Positions 1 through 10,712 of a stretch of DNA of 64,000 nt are shown here, piece after piece; the stretch's first letter is position 1, and every line of letters starts with the position of its first letter. The notes beneath the pieces were generated by a model. The model saw only the letters and a list, made by a program, of their open reading frames with translations. It had not been told where the DNA came from and ran no database searches. Made by a program: the position numbers and the translations under genes. Source of the stretch: Trileptium ribeirensis (lineage: Eukaryota; Nematoda; Enoplea; Enoplida; Thoracostomopsidae). The DNA lies in assembly GCA_030248225.1 (NCBI GenBank), contig JASANE010030317.1, positions 56,223-120,222 of the forward strand, given 5' to 3'.

Positions 1-755
1 ATAGTGACTACTTCCTGCATCTCATGATGTAAAAATGAGTATAACTCCTCATTGGCGTGCGTTAATTTCATGATCGCTCGCGAATTACCATAGGCTACAT
101 TGTAAGTGTTTCTCATTTCCTTAGATAGTGCGAGCACTTGTTTATTTAAGTCCTTAAGGTGTACAGCGTTGGTGAACGCTACACCTACACCTAGAAATCC
201 TGTTACTACGCCTGCGGCTCCAGCTAATGCAGCGAGAAATCGTTTCTTTCTAATCTTAGGTTCCTCACAAAGATGAGAGTTCGCTTCGCAATATTCGCGC
301 ATCAGAGCCATGTAGTAACTAGTGTCCAATACACCTTGATAGGTGCTCCTTAACTCTCTTTCTAATTCCTGTATTTTCTGTTGTAAATCCGGCATGGTAG
401 TACAATTTGGGTTGGGACAGCAATTCCCCAAACATGGTTTACCCCGAGGAGTGTATACACACCACGCCATACCAGTGGCTTGCCTGCTGGGTTGTAGTCC
501 ATCTAAGGATAGCCGTAAAATTATTGGTAAAAAGGTAGATTGCGAAGTGGTTATTACTAAGCCTTGCGGTTCGATTAACGTGCCCACTTGTTGATTTACC
601 ATAGCTCCTAAGCGTGCGACCTGGTCCGAAAATGGTGTAGCAATGGCGTGAGTTTGCCCGAGTTGATGGAGGATTAGTAACACTATTAGTAGTCCCATTA
701 ATTTAGTTCCTGTGGTTAGCAATCCGACCGCAGCTTTTACACCTTGTCCTAGCAT
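1..755 (-). other. Envelope-like region of the long ORF (incomplete at window edge)
   Basis: In-frame ATGs occur at 755 and 698, followed by a hydrophobic Leu/Ile/Val segment resembling a signal peptide (codons from 698 to about 650). A cysteine-rich stretch follows (about 466-403). An RKKR furin-type site (251-240) comes next, directly followed by an Ala/Gly/Val-rich hydrophobic stretch (239 to about 174) and then by heptad-like Leu/Ile spacing. This order (leader, Cys-rich surface part, basic cleavage site, fusion peptide, first heptad repeat) is what class I fusion glycoproteins of retroviruses, errantiviruses and baculovirus F proteins show. The assignment rests on architecture, not on sequence identity. 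The transmembrane anchor would lie beyond the window. The frame is intact as far as seen. Confidence 0.6.
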
Positions 756-3692
756 GTTTGGAGAGGACCCGGTCGGTAATACCCGGCCACTCCCATTGTC
801 GGCATTGTCATGTCCATTGCTGGCTTCCTCAGTGTCCACAGAGAACCTCAGGTCGGAGATGAGATCGTCGGGGTCGAGTGAGTCAATTGCTGGCATGTCA
901 ACTTCGTCATCGCTGGCGTCACTGAGTACTGCACTCAACTCACTTTCAAGTTCCTCTTCGTCGATGAATGTTACGTCCGCGTCATGGTCCATGTCTGGAA
1001 TTAAGTCCATGTCTTCCGTTGGGTCGTTTTGCCAAATGTTTTGAGCGGGCTTGCGCAACCATAATAGTCGTAAGTACAATAGTTCTTCGCGCTTTGGTTT
1101 ACTAGCCATGTCAATGAAAAGGGCGTTAGCCATTATAGCGTACACGAGATGATGTATTGACTGCACCGGAACTTTGGGTCCGGTTTCGTCAAATTCCGTA
1201 ACTAAGTGGTCTAATAGGTACGGTGCGCTTATTATAGTCTCTAGGAACTCTAAGTTGGCTTCCCTATATGCTATGAGTTCGTATGCCGTGTGTAATCCCT
1301 GTGTGCTACTTGGCCGAATGGTTACTGTCCCATCTCTCCTTATGGTTCCATAATCGGCGGACAGGTTCCCGGTGTAATCCCATTCGCCGTGATAGGTGAT
1401 AAATGCACATTCTTCTCTAGGCATGAAATTTATATTGTGTCTTTCCTCGCACATGATGCATGTTTGAAGAATAGGAATCTGAGATCGGTACACCTCTGTG
1501 ATTGCCTGCGTGATGCTCATTGCGCTGATTACTCGGGCAACGATCTCCAAAAGTCCTTCAAGGTGTTTTAACATGCAACTGCTAACGTGTATCCCAGGCA
1601 TAGTGTGCAGGAACGGAGATGCGAACCCTAACAGCCCTGACAAAACGGCAGCGTCCCGCCGTCGGTCGATTCGGGCCGTTCCAGCCACTCGGGCCCTGAG
1701 CAACTGGTGGGCATGACATATCCGCTCCGACACAGCTATGACCCTCCGATAAAATAATGTTCTCACTGGCATTCGATCTTCCCCGAAACGTAGCTTAGGC
1801 AGTGCGAGAATGTAATGGGGAAACTTTCCGTGACATTCTGGTTTAGCTGCTGGTACAAATTCTGAATCCGGTCCCAGCAACACCAGTCGTTCCTCATCTG
1901 GAAATCCCTGCAAGTTTAGGGGCTCCACTAATTCACTGGTGTTGTCTAGTGCGTACAATTTCCTCAATATGATATCTAATATCTGTTGTTTGTGCATCCT
2001 AGTATTCCTTTGATCTAATTTGTACTTAAATGCTACCAAATCTGTGTCGGTGTTGTTAATCGCGGTTTCCAGGCCAACTCGCCCAAAAGTGTTCGCATTC
2101 CTTAGTGGTTCAGGTGATCTTAATGCTCGTTCAATTACCGTAGTCAAGTCAACCGGCGATCCGGTCGAGCTGATCCCTATTTCGTGTGCTTCTGCTGTGC
2201 TCAGCTGACATGCTACAATTTCTGTAGCGTTTTCCAATCGTTGGTTCTCCGTTATATTTGTTCTCCGTGCTATGTCACTTACCATAGGTTCTATCATCAC
2301 AATCTTCGAGCTTTTACTGGTTACCATTGGTTCCTCCTTATCAACATCATCCTTCATTGAGTTATCCGGTTCCACTCTAATATCATTGGGTTCCATAACT
2401 TCACAACTGCTAGCTCTATTATCATGATCTTCTATACTGGTAGTGTTTTCGGCACTCGGCTCGGCGTTGTCTCCATGTAGCCCTAAACCTGTTTCACTCA
2501 CATGCTGCACAGTTTCTACCCCCGGTTCTACACACATTCCCGTGTTGTCGGTTCTAGCCGACTCAGACTCAATCTCAATCATATTCACCTGCCGGTTTGA
2601 GCTACTATGCAACGACAAACGATAACCGCGGTTCCCGACCTGGCCGGGTCCTACGGCTCCTACACTTAGGGACCGAACTCTATTCGAATTTGATCCTACA
2701 CATAAATTATAATTTTGAACGGAGCTAGGGCAATCAGGACAGCTCACTTCCCGACGCCTCCCTCGCAGCTGGCCAGTGTCCACGAGCGGTCTTCCCCGGC
2801 CTCTAAAGATACTAGGGGTACATATGCGCTTTCGAATTTTGAACGGAGTTAGGACAATCGGACTGACCCGTGTTCCGAAGGTCTCCATCGCACCTGACCA
2901 GTATCCTTTACGGTCTTCCCCGGTCGGTTGAAAAGCTACAGGGGCCTCACACGGCCGCCCTAAATTGGTGGAAGTCAGTTTAGTTAAGTTGGATGCATCC
3001 GCTAGGCTAAGTTCATTTAGTCCCTTAGGTTCTCGGTTCCTCGGTAATCCATTCCATCCATTAGGTTCCATTAGGTTCTCAGTATCCGCAAGTCCATTAG
3101 GTTCCATTAGGTTCGCAAGTTCCTCCGCAGGTTCTTCTGGTTCCGCTTCACATATATAATTTTGAATAAGCCTACACAAAGTCGCTTCCCCAGGTTGTAC
3201 CGTGCCGGCGTTAGAGCCATTACCAGACACGCGACCCCTATTAATCGGCCCCCGAAGTCCGAACGGCGTCTCTCTAGGTTCCATTCCATTAGGTTCTCCA
3301 TCCACTAGGTTCTTAAGTTCCATCCGACGTGCAGCCGCCTGAGATGGGTTACACGTGCCAGCGGTTGGGTCATTGCTTGACACGGATGCCCTATTAATCG
3401 GCCCCCGAAGTCCGAACGGCCACCTCCCATATTTCTCACTCGGCACATCAGGATCATTAGGCTCCTTTGGTTCCATTAGGTTCTGGGTTCCTCCTCCCCT
3501 CTCACTCCTCTGCTCGGTATCTCGGTTCTCTTCCTCTCCTCGCGCTGACTTCCTATCGGGATATACAAATAAGTTGGTTGGCCAACCAGTATTCACAAGG
3601 TCTCGGGTCACACCCTGCGCGCCAGAGGTTGGAAACAACAAAGCCGAGCGCCGTGTGGGTTCAGTATTGCTGTGTACTTTACCGTAGTTGTA
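1..3692 (-). CDS. Long open frame downstream of gag, partial, with envelope-like C-terminal part
   Basis: Read by hand on the minus strand, this frame has no stop from 3692 to the window edge, about 1,230 codons. It is in phase with the gag zinc-knuckle frame and separated from it only by a TAG. The first in-frame ATG is at 3476. Codons 1 to about 480 are low-complexity and acidic, with repeated NLMEPNG-like words, two copies of an FGLRGPINR word 51 codons apart and a CPDC cysteine pair. Codons of about 480-900 look globular, with helical Leu/Ile/Val-rich stretches and a CIMC pair. A very acidic stretch follows, then an envelope-like region. I saw none of the catalytic motifs of reverse transcriptase, RNase H or integrase. 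The product is unrecognised apart from the C-terminal part. It could be a readthrough product of gag or a separately expressed protein. Confidence 0.8.
2711..2945. repeat. Tandem duplication, 124-bp offset, inside the long ORF
   Basis: Two diverged copies start at 2711 and 2835. Both begin AATTTTGAACGGAG and share the CGGTCTTCCCCGG block further on. The 124-base offset is not a multiple of three, so the two copies are read in different phases within the same open frame. Confidence 0.8.
3010..3520. repeat. Degenerate TTAGGTTCCA decamer repeats plus a 28-bp direct repeat
   Basis: Many TTAGGTTCCA-like words are scattered here and give the repeated Glu-Pro-Asn words in the minus-strand ORF. In addition a 28-base segment beginning ATTAATCGGCCCCCGAAG occurs at about 3240 and 3393, 153 bases apart, which keeps the frame. 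Confidence 0.75.
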
Positions 3693-3695
3693 CTA
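3693..3695 (-). promoter_or_regulatory. In-frame TAG between gag and the long ORF
   Basis: The gag nucleocapsid frame ends at this TAG and the same frame then stays open for at least 1,230 codons. Gammaretroviruses use readthrough of a single UAG between gag and pol, so the layout allows that here. The following bases (TACAAC) do not match the strong CARYYA readthrough context, so ordinary termination plus independent expression of the downstream ORF is equally possible. Confidence 0.5.
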
Positions 3696-4922
3696 TCCGT
3701 ATGCAAGTGTTTCCTCTTCATATGTTTGACTTGGTTCAATGCCACCCCGCGACCTGATCGCTTGTGACCATTTTCGTGGTGTGTCCCTACTTGTTTGCAG
3801 TGAATTTACTTGATATGGGTTTAGTTCTGGTTCAATTTCATCTGGGTACTCTTGCTCAATTTCAAAACTTGGGCTGTTCTGTTCTTGCATTGATTCTTCA
3901 GTGACCATCAAGTTAACTTGTGCTGAACGGGTGCCTAAGCCAGCTCCTGCGCGTTCTTCCAGCGTGGACATTTCATGTCGCATGACATCTAATCGGTGTG
4001 CTAGCTCAGGATCTACTGCCTTGGTCACTGACATTACGCCGGCGTCACGGCGGTCAACTCGTTCGTTATTATGTATTGGTGCCTGCGCGGGTCTATTTCG
4101 AGGCACTGCTCCTAACTGATTTGCGTTATTCCAACCGTTACTCGGCGTGCGCGGTCGAAACGGCACGGCTTCGGCCGACAATGGTTGAGGTGGTGCAGCA
4201 TAGCGTCGATCGTATGTTGGGTTATACCCGTTGTTTCGTTGGTTATACTGATTTGCGCTGCGTCCGCGGGACCGATTATAATATTCGGTCTGACCACCGT
4301 TGCCGTACGTGTTGTAATTTGCGGGCTCTGGGCGATAGTATCCCTGCTGCCCATAACCAGTGTATCCCCGCTGATTAGCTGTGTTATTCCAATCATCACG
4401 TCGCGAGTAGCGTGCTCCACCTCTAGGTTCAACTACTCGGTAGCGAGGACGATTATTGTACTGCGGTGGCGGCCTAGCATATTCGATAGCGGGTGGTGGT
4501 GGTGCACCGTACGTGTACTTAGGCGCTGCGCGCGTGGCTAAGCGTGTATACTCGTTTTGCAATGGATCATATATGTCCATTCGGAAATACGGGCATTCCC
4601 TAGCTAAATGCCCTAAATAACCACAGCGAAAGCATTGGTTTCCTACTGGCGTTACTGGTGGAATTGCATTTGCGCCTATCTGCGGTGCTCCGTTATTCTG
4701 CATCATCGCATTTAATTGGTGTTGCTCGGTACGCTTGTCTAGTAAATCAATGAGCCGTGCGATAGTAGCATCGCTGCCGGCTGTAGTGCGCTTGTTATCA
4801 TCGAGTTCCTCACGTATTTGGTCTACTAGCTGGTTATTTTCACCTCCCTGCGTCCATGTAGTTGACTGTTTTAGACCGGCTGCTTTTACGAACCGATACT
4901 CCGATAATATCCTTTTGGGACG
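3693..4922 (-). CDS. gag: Gag C-terminal part: zinc-knuckle nucleocapsid and Arg/Tyr/Asn-rich tail
   Basis: This frame opens right after a TAG at 4925-4923 and ends at the TAG at 3693. The first internal ATG is at 4706, but the frame is clearly coding upstream of it (helical, charged). A single CX2CX4HX4C zinc knuckle lies at 4634-4593, the hallmark of retroelement nucleocapsid that binds genomic RNA. After it comes a Pro-rich linker and then about 110 residues rich in Tyr, Asn, Gly and Arg, with RGG-like and SRGR words, typical of disordered RNA-binding segments. An acidic tail follows. It overlaps the capsid-coding frame (4840-5601) by 83 bases in a different phase, so a frameshift or an indel near 4913-4916 must join them. 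Confidence 0.85.
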   Translation of the reverse strand, partial: RPKRILSEYRFVKAAGLKQSTTWTQGGENNQLVDQIREELDDNKRTTAGSDATIARLIDLLDKRTEQHQLNAMMQNNGAPQIGANAIPPVTPVGNQCFRCGYLGHLARECPYFRMDIYDPLQNEYTRLATRAAPKYTYGAPPPPAIEYARPPPQYNNRPRYRVVEPRGGARYSRRDDWNNTANQRGYTGYGQQGYYRPEPANYNTYGNGGQTEYYNRSRGRSANQYNQRNNGYNPTYDRRYAAPPQPLSAEAVPFRPRTPSNGWNNANQLGAVPRNRPAQAPIHNNERVDRRDAGVMSVTKAVDPELAHRLDVMRHEMSTLEERAGAGLGTRSAQVNLMVTEESMQEQNSPSFEIEQEYPDEIEPELNPYQVNSLQTSRDTPRKWSQAIRSRGGIEPSQTYEEETLAYG

Positions 4923-5601
4923 CTATAATGGCGTCCTCCTTGTACTTGAGCTTATCCATCATGTGTTTGAAAGATGGATAGGTTTTCCCTATAACACTAG
5001 ACCTCAACTCCTTCCTCAGCCCTTGTCGCAAGAATTTCTGTAGTAGCGCGTCACGTTGTTCAACTTCTACCTCCGGGAATGCTTTGTCCACTAGGTTTTG
5101 AAGGTCCAGTCCGTACGTAGCGACGGATTCTCGTTCTCCCTGTATTCGCATGCGTAGCGTGATTAATGCGTCTTCGTCGCGCTGCGAGGAGGAATACATG
5201 AAACCCATGTTGTAACAAAGGGCTTCGTATGTTTGTTTCTGGCAGTCCGGGAAGCTTTCGTATATTTTGAGCGCTTCTCCTCTTAATACAGTCGGGAAGC
5301 AGATAAGTTTCTGTTCTAATGTCCATCCATTCGCGTCCGTCAGGTTGTCATAGGTGGCTAGCCATGCCCCGAAGTCTTGTCCGTCAGCTCCTGAAAACTG
5401 TGGGATGTCACCTACGTGTATACTTGGCGCCGTTATGGTCGTCCGTTCCATTAGCTGCTGTAGGATTGCTACTAATGGGTCGCCTGGTACAGTGGGGCTG
5501 GGTCCATTTGTACTACCAGCCGTGGTGGTCGTACCACCTCCTACATTAGTTGTTGACGTGCCGCTAATCGGCGTTCTATTTGCGCTCGCTGGCAATGACA
5601 T
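4840..5601 (-). CDS. gag: Gag N-terminal part: Ty3/gypsy-type capsid (Retrotrans_gag)
   Basis: The frame has 253 codons and starts at an ATG at 5601. The first 50 residues are Thr/Ser/Gly/Pro-rich and disordered. The rest follows the Ty3/gypsy Retrotrans_gag pattern: an IPQFSG word, an aromatic-rich helix (FGAWLATYDNL), a FPTVLRGEALKIYES block, then the ESVATYG and ALLQKFLRQGLR blocks. This protein would assemble the particle shell. The frame ends at a TGA at 4840, while the natural continuation (helical linker to the zinc knuckle) is in the neighbouring frame. The last 25 or so residues in this frame are probably not the real continuation. Confidence 0.9.
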   Translation of the reverse strand: MSLPASANRTPISGTSTTNVGGGTTTTAGSTNGPSPTVPGDPLVAILQQLMERTTITAPSIHVGDIPQFSGADGQDFGAWLATYDNLTDANGWTLEQKLICFPTVLRGEALKIYESFPDCQKQTYEALCYNMGFMYSSSQRDEDALITLRMRIQGERESVATYGLDLQNLVDKAFPEVEVEQRDALLQKFLRQGLRKELRSSVIGKTYPSFKHMMDKLKYKEDAIIASQKDIIGVSVRKSSRSKTVNYMDAGR

Positions 5602-7600
5602 TTTTGAATCCCGAATTAATGATAATCCCTAATTGTTTTGAGCTGTAGGGCGTCCGTAGCTCAAACCTGACTCGAGCACGGATGTTAAGTGTATGATCAA
5701 TTATACGTGTTTACTTTATTACGGAATTTCTGCTGTTAGTAAACTTCACTGTACCTGTGCGCCTATTCCTTGAGTATGTGGCTGATAGTGTGAAATTTTC
5801 GCTTCGCTTCGCTAGGTCTTACTAGCATGCAGTTTGCTCCTCGTTAGTTACCCTATGCGTTCTCACCAATCTCCGTATGTGCACAAAGTATTCTAGCTGT
5901 TCAGTTTAGTGCGGCAAAATGTCTCAGATTACCGGGAAAATATTCTAACTAGATGCAACCGTTTTCTAGCTAGTATCGAGTCCCACCTTCACTGGGTAGC
6001 TTTAATCCTTACTTTTAGAAGACTGCCAGTAGCAGATAAATCGTTAAGCAAATTTCCTGCCTAATTTAGTAGCTTGCTAAAATAACCAGTGATCAATTAC
6101 AGGGCACTAAATACCCAGGGCGGATCCCCAAAAATTTGTTAAAGCCTGGGTACCACTCAGCTCGAAGGTACGTGCAAATATTGACCGAACTATTCTCATT
6201 CACTCCATGCATGAACACTCCATAACACTAATAGTAAGGCGTACACAAACTGTTTTATAGCAAACGAAAACTATCATACAAAACGAGTCCAATATTATAT
6301 ACTGACCATTTACACTTGGGCTACGGACGTCTTCGATACTCCGGCAACAAATTGTTGGTGGTCAGTGGATCCACGGCTCGGGGCTTGCGTTGATTTGATG
6401 GGCACGAGCGGCGAGGTGACGGCTGTGGCTCTCTAAGGCGGCACTCTCGTTTGCTGGCAGCGTCGAAATAGTCGAGGGACAATGTCCGATATTGACGCTT
6501 CTACCAACAAACAGCCACGCGTTATTATTCCAGTCCGGGTAGGCAATGGCGATGACAATACGTCAATTACAGTTCTTGGCGACCGAGACAGTTAATAGAT
6601 CCAAAGCCTGCCGCTAAATTGGATCGTTACAAATCGCCCAAAACGAATGATGTTAGCAAGTTCGACAATTAAACGATAGCTGTTTTGAAAGGTCGTTGGC
6701 AGTGACAAAGTGGTTGTCAATCCGCGACAAATATATCCGCGAGGTAGGATAATTATTACCAGTTATTCGTTGCCAACGTAGCAGAAGTACAGTTGGTCCG
6801 TCCGTAGTTGCAACGTTCAAATACGAACCGTGGCAATAACCTAAGCCAAAATATTAAGCTTAAAACGTAATCCAATTCGGTCAATGATGTACCTGAAATG
6901 CAGACATCGTGCCACTATACATTAATACCGGCGAAACCCAAAACAAACCAACACAAACCGAGTATCCCTTCACGCCACCACTTTCCTTTTCATTTCACGT
7001 TATAATCTGAGATTGTCTCTCTAAGCTTACACCGGCCAATACTCATACGGTCCGGGAGCACCTATGACTCATGGATTATCCGTCCCTAGACGAGCATTGT
7101 GCCGGGCGACCAGATTCCAATTTAGCTAGTCAAAACGGCCATGGTGCTCCTAGACCGTACGAGCTTAGCGTATTTAGATTACTTCCAGACATGAAAACAA
7201 GAGCAATCAGGTTACTTAAATCATACAAATCACATCCTATCGAAACCAGTCAATCTTGCCCAAACGACAAATAGGTCTTTCATACATGGGTATATACACA
7301 TGCGAGAGGTCTAGCAGCTTCTGGCTTAAAAGAGAAACTCCGTGGTCCCGAAAATTTATTGACGCCTTCTCACGGCGTGGCCCCCACTTAATTTATGTAC
7401 TAGGACCAGTTCTGGCCCTAAGGGATCCCAGCTGCACCACGGTTTACTCTATTGTGGTGCCCGGACAACCCCGGCTTCCACGACTCCCCGGTGATCGATG
7501 CGATGACCTAAGGGAACCGCTTAGCTTAGCAGGCTGCCGGCGGGTTAACCAGGGTGTTCGGCCTGGCCCCTATGTTGGCCCACGTATCTAGTGGTATGAA
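5602..7600 (-). other. Leader / possible LTR region upstream of gag
   Basis: There is no convincing ORF for 2 kb upstream of the gag start, the size expected for a retroelement leader plus LTR. An 8-bp-arm stem-loop lies at 6112-6152 (TACCCAGG/CCTGGGTA). I could not find a primer-binding site or LTR boundaries. The partner LTR would lie outside the window, so this is inferred from position only. Confidence 0.35.
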
Positions 7601-10573
7601 GGTCCCCCGAGGGAGAGTCAACCCTTAAGCCTGCTCACAGGTAATAAGGCTGACTCGCCTTTCCCTCATACAGTCCCTGGGCCCAAATGATACTGTAACG
7701 ATCAGCCTGAGAAATATGATGAAAATTTTACCCCCCTTCCTTAGATTTGTGTATCTCTACGCCTCTCTCATTGGAATGACGAAAAATAATGTCTCAGTGA
7801 GCTCCAATTTGGGCTCTTTTTGAAATGCGGAACCCTCTACCCGAAAATTTGTCACTAAGGTCTAGGCCTTTATTTACCGTCACTTTTCTCCGATATATTT
7901 ATGCGATCATTTACAGTTCGACCTAAACCCCCCGTAGAACTGGCCTTTTTGGATCGCAGAAGGGTGGGCACAGGCACTTACGGGAGCACGAGGCGTCCAA
8001 CGAGACCCCACAGCACCCGCAAGGGCTCCCGGGGCTTAAGCCTAAGTGACATGCTCAAACTATGTTGCTGACTCGGGCGGACCTCTTCCACGCGTCTGCA
8101 GGTCGAAGAGTTCCCCCCGAGAGCCAAACATGCCTCCCCAGATTTTAGATGCCCTAACTTCGTTACGATCGCACTGTTGCACACAGGACAAATGTCCAAC
8201 TGTTCAGCCTAGAAAGCCACTATTACTCGTAATCGAGAAATTTTGAAACCTATCGAGCCGAGAAAACTAAACACTTTGAAACCGTACACCCACTAGGCAT
8301 CCACATTGGATTCCACCCAGTGAGCGGGGGAACCAGTCGAGCACGGGACGGCGTTTGGGTTCCCGGGTTTTTTTTAACCGAAATTTATCCGTCTTAGATT
8401 TTGTACGCGGGCGCAGCACCTACGGGGCCCGAGGCATCCAACGGACGCCCCAGCGCCCGCAAGGGCCGTACCCCTGGTCGAAATGAGCAAAAGTACAAAT
8501 CCGCAAATTGAAAGGGCCTCGGGTGGAGCTCTTCCGCACGTCTGCATACCGAAGAGTTCACCCGGGCGAAAAGGAAAGCCAAAACAAAATTAAAAGGAAA
8601 ACGCATAACCTGGCGACAGCCGCCAAAACCGACCGAATTTTAAGAAGGCAATGTCTCGACTGGTCCCGACGTCAAAAAGAGCAGTGGTCTTTTATACCCT
8701 AAATTTTTCCTTTTGGACTGGTTTTAGAGAATCGGCTACTCTACTGACAATTTTCAAAACGCCATGGCGCAAAACATACACATCTACTCTATATACAGCG
8801 CAACTATTAAAATATATCCCAATTCGGGCAACAATCAAATGCACATATCAGCCATATAAAGTAAACTAACACGAGCCCCTTTTTACAACGGCGACTCTAC
8901 TGCAGAGAGACCTTCAAAATCCAAAGCATAAACGCCACGCAGATATAAATATACATACATTGTAAAATATTTCAAAAGCTTTAAGCGACGACCAAATATA
9001 GGGCTGCAATATAAAACAGATTGGCACTAGTCCCTTGGTACAAAACAAGCTGTAGACTGCTGATAATCGCTATCGTATGTGTGTATGTAGACAGCGGCGC
9101 CTTGCTGTGGGCAGTGGCCGACAATTGCCAGAAAAACAAAACCGCCCGCTGGTCGGTGCGGCAAATTTTGAAGAGGAAAATATAACGGTGCTCAGGGCGC
9201 CGTTTTCTCATAGGGATATCGGCACATTTCTGCCGATATCTCGAGATCTAGGAACAGTAGGCGGCCGGGGGCAGGACCAGAATCATGCCCTGGCAGGCCG
9301 GCTACTGATGAGAATTTTAATATTTAATGTTCTCCACAGGAGGCCTGTTAGAGGCCGTTTTAGGCGCCCAAAAATGAAAATTTTGGGGTCCCATTTAAGT
9401 TTGGAGGATCCTGAGCAGACCCGCGGGGGTGGGCGGCCCCGGTTTTCAGGTAAACGGTTAGGGTGAGACCCGATAAGTGTCCCGGGCTCCAAAAATCTGG
9501 GAGTTTGGATTATTTTAGGTACCCTTTTGGGCTTAGAAAATGGGAGGCTTAAGCGCCTGTTCGGGGGTCCCTAAGTATTTAGGGGATCCAAATTTTTAGA
9601 CCCGCCGGGACGATTTGACACCCCAGCAGAGTCCTTAAGAGGGCTCAGTCACCCCCATTCCCATAAAATTTGTGGGTAGCCCAAAAATTAAATTTTCGCG
9701 TCGCACCCTAAAATGGCGCCTTAGAAACTCTGTATCCTAAAATAGTCTGTTTTGATTTTCTCCGACCAAGGATTTTGATCACTTAAAACCCTGCTTGGGG
9801 CTCATCCGGATATTCCTCGACCTATTTAAATATATAACGAGCACCAATACACAGCAGCTATCGCGAGATACTGATTATTCGGCGTGTGCGCTGGGATCGG
9901 CCAAGGGCGACCAGTTTTTTGTATAATACCAAAAATCTCTGAAACGTCCGTTGGTCCCCGGCCTCGCCGAACGCACACCCGTTCTACGCACCCAATACAA
10001 TAATACATATATAACTAATATAATGCATCAACGTTGTATATACACAAATCAATTTATTTCCCGAGGACCGACCGGACACCCCTAATAGTGATCCGTTTCT
10101 GTGATACTTGGTGCCCAAAATCATCCCGTGCACCGTCGGGTGGTGGAGTGTGACCATACAATTACAATACAAAGCATATACCATGGTTTATTTCATAACA
10201 ATAGTAACAATACCAATCGCACGATTTATACCGAGGTCACACTCCACCGGTATCCGGCCGTCCGTTTCCTTTATTCCCCATAATTTTAGTGCACTTTTAA
10301 TGTTGTATCATTTTCGAAAGAATTGGGCTGTTACACTTTACATTTTCGATGTGTTATTTAACCATTTTGCTACGAATTAACAGAACGAATATTTTAGTTC
10401 GACGTCAAAATTGAATTTGCAAACCAAATCGAAATCTGACCAAATATCGTTAGTGAAAAATCGATTGCAAAACAGCAGTTTGTTTCAAAACAATGCATTG
10501 AGGTCACTGATCGGTTTTTGGAAAATACGATTGTGACTGGTCGAATTTTAAGTTTGCTTGCGCATTACGTGTA
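7601..10573. other. GC-rich, ORF-poor tract
   Basis: Composition is richer in G+C than the surroundings and there is no recognisable protein. A diverged direct repeat is present (7971-8140 and 8398-8565, both with a GCACCCGCAAGGGC-like core and a CGTCTGCA...GAAGAGTT segment). The tract may belong to an unidentified retroelement leader or LTR. Nothing else was recognised up to 10.57 kb. Confidence 0.5.
7971..8565. repeat. Diverged direct repeat pair, about 425 bp apart
   Basis: The copies are at 7971-8140 and 8398-8565. Shared landmarks in the same order are a GAGGC(G/A)TCCAACG block, CGCAAGGG(C), a purine-rich spacer, and CTTCC(A/G)C(A/G)CGTCTGCA followed by GAAGAGTT. Confidence 0.65.
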
Positions 10574-10712
10574 TGTCAGCTTGCCCACTGATGTGTTTTC
10601 TATTAGCTTCATCCCCAGTGCGGCTTATTTTAGATTGCCCTGATGCTCTTTTCTTAGGTTGCGTCTCTCCCTAGATTTTTAGGTTTGCCCCAAATGTATT
10701 CTATTTTAGCTT
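10574..10712 (+). repeat. Degenerate tandem repeat, period about 26 bp
   Basis: Six imperfect units contain a TTTTAG(C/G)TTGCCCC-like core spaced 24-28 bases apart. From 10713 to about 11340 I see nothing recognisable. Confidence 0.5.

Noticed and set aside
2772..2786. LVDTG word in the long minus-strand ORF, resembling a retroviral aspartic protease active site
   Set aside because: It is followed by Gln-Leu rather than Ala/Ser, sits inside one unit of an out-of-phase duplication, and no second protease half (ILG-type) was seen.
343..5632. Plus-strand open frames opposite the gag and long ORF
   Set aside because: They are shadows of the minus-strand coding sequence, with compositional bias only.
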